6,193 nt of DNA from Pseudomonadales bacterium (GTDB lineage Bacteria > Pseudomonadota > Gammaproteobacteria > Pseudomonadales > Azotimanducaceae): positions 1 through 6,193 of the forward strand of contig JAKUTI010000166.1 of the NCBI GenBank assembly GCA_022448765.1, given 5' to 3'. Made by a program: the position numbers and the translations under genes. The notes beneath the pieces are model-generated. The model saw only the letters and a list, made by a program, of their open reading frames with translations, made no database searches and was not told where the DNA came from. This document shows, piece by piece, positions 5,763 to 6,193 of this stretch (positions are counted from its first letter, which is position 1; every line of letters starts with the position of its first letter).

Positions 5763-6193
5763 ATGAAGATATTTATTCTGGCGTGCGGGACTTTGCTCAT
5801 TGCGGCGGTTATTGCACACGGTCTTTGGGTAGCGCGACGATCCCGGAGAAACCCTTTGAAGATGGAACTTGCAGAAGAAAATGTTACTGCATCGGCGTTG
5901 GATGAGATGGAACTTTTACGAGGCGAGCTACCCAATGGTGGTGCGCGGGTAGCTCCGAGTGAAAGGCCTTCGTTAGCTTCGAGCAAACTGCCTTTGCAGC
6001 AGGACGAAGTATTGGTTGGTGAGTCCGAAATCGCGACCGAAAATGGAACGATGTTGAACAACGCCCCCATTGTTGCCGAAGGAATGCCGTCCAGACTTCG
6101 AAGAACTCGAGAGGATGGCGAGAAGGCATCTAAACAGATCGAGCGCGAGTCGAGCGGTACCGCCATCTTAGAACTCGACGACCTAACCGATCT
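5763..6193 (+). CDS. zipA: ZipA, FtsZ-anchoring cell division protein (3'-truncated by window edge)
   Basis: Inner-membrane component of the division ring that tethers FtsZ polymers to the membrane through a C-terminal domain (family knowledge). The frame is open from ATG 5763 to the window end (143 codons), or from an in-frame GTG at 5757 that would add two residues. The N terminus is a single transmembrane helix (about 3-22) ending in AHGLWVARRSRR, an Nout-Cin anchor with a basic cytoplasmic flank, much like the VHGFWTSRKER of E. coli ZipA. A hydrophilic, charged linker follows, containing ELPNGGARV. The FtsZ-binding domain must lie beyond 6193. The position directly after smc supports the call. 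The visible linker has few Pro and Gln, unlike E. coli. The sequence alone is too short to exclude another single-pass protein, but anchor and synteny together make ZipA likely. Confidence 0.88.
   Translation, partial: MKIFILACGTLLIAAVIAHGLWVARRSRRNPLKMELAEENVTASALDEMELLRGELPNGGARVAPSERPSLASSKLPLQQDEVLVGESEIATENGTMLNNAPIVAEGMPSRLRRTREDGEKASKQIERESSGTAILELDDLTD

Noticed and set aside
5615..6166. Minus-strand open frame of 183 codons across the smc 3' end and zipA
   Set aside because: It lies opposite two well-supported + strand genes, its translation is Ser/Arg-rich with no recognisable domain, and it spans the intercistronic spacer. It is a shadow frame.
1..6193. Novel defence, mobile or biosynthetic system
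   Set aside because: Every substantial reading frame with support belongs to a known housekeeping family (Ccm proteins, SMC, ZipA). No integrase, transposase, repeat array, toxin-antitoxin or composition shift was seen.

Overview
This window is ordinary, well-conserved chromosomal DNA from a bacterium that is very probably a gammaproteobacterium. The evidence is the complete condensin gene smc followed immediately by a zipA-type division gene. ZipA is essentially gammaproteobacterial, and smc-zipA (then usually ligA) is a known order in lineages such as the pseudomonads. An SMC of the ScpAB-partnered type, rather than MukB, argues against Enterobacterales, Vibrionales and Pasteurellales. Species cannot be named from the sequence. 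Base composition looks moderate, and I see no phage, transposon, CRISPR or RNA gene. All genes are on the + strand.

Layout: (1) Positions 3-1961 hold the 3' end of a cytochrome c maturation (System I, Ccm) operon: the C-terminal two thirds of ccmG (thioredoxin-like reductant), complete ccmH (RCxxC apocytochrome thiol protein) and complete ccmI (membrane-anchored TPR chaperone). Neighbouring genes overlap by 8 and 4 bp, as expected for translational coupling. Together these three proteins reduce the CXXCH thiols of apocytochrome c in the periplasm and hand the apoprotein to the haem ligation machinery, whose genes (such as ccmF) presumably lie upstream. (2) Positions 1962-2221 are a 260-bp non-coding gap with several short inverted repeats, an AT-rich stretch with a 9-bp direct repeat, and a plausible sigma70 promoter for smc. 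(3) Positions 2222-5725 encode a full-length 1167-residue SMC ATPase with both head halves, both coiled-coil arms and the hinge. (4) Positions 5726-5762 are a short intercistronic spacer containing a GC-rich hairpin. (5) From 5757/5763 to the window end runs the 5' part of zipA, which encodes the membrane anchor and linker but not the FtsZ-binding domain. This reading frame is open to the edge.

smc and zipA probably form one transcription unit linking chromosome organisation with division, separate from the ccm operon. I found no previously undescribed system. The points worth a second look are small regulatory structures: an inverted repeat in place of a Shine-Dalgarno site before smc, the helically phased direct repeat upstream of its promoter, the stop-codon hairpin between smc and zipA, and the ZipA linker, which lacks the Pro/Gln richness of the E. 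coli protein.
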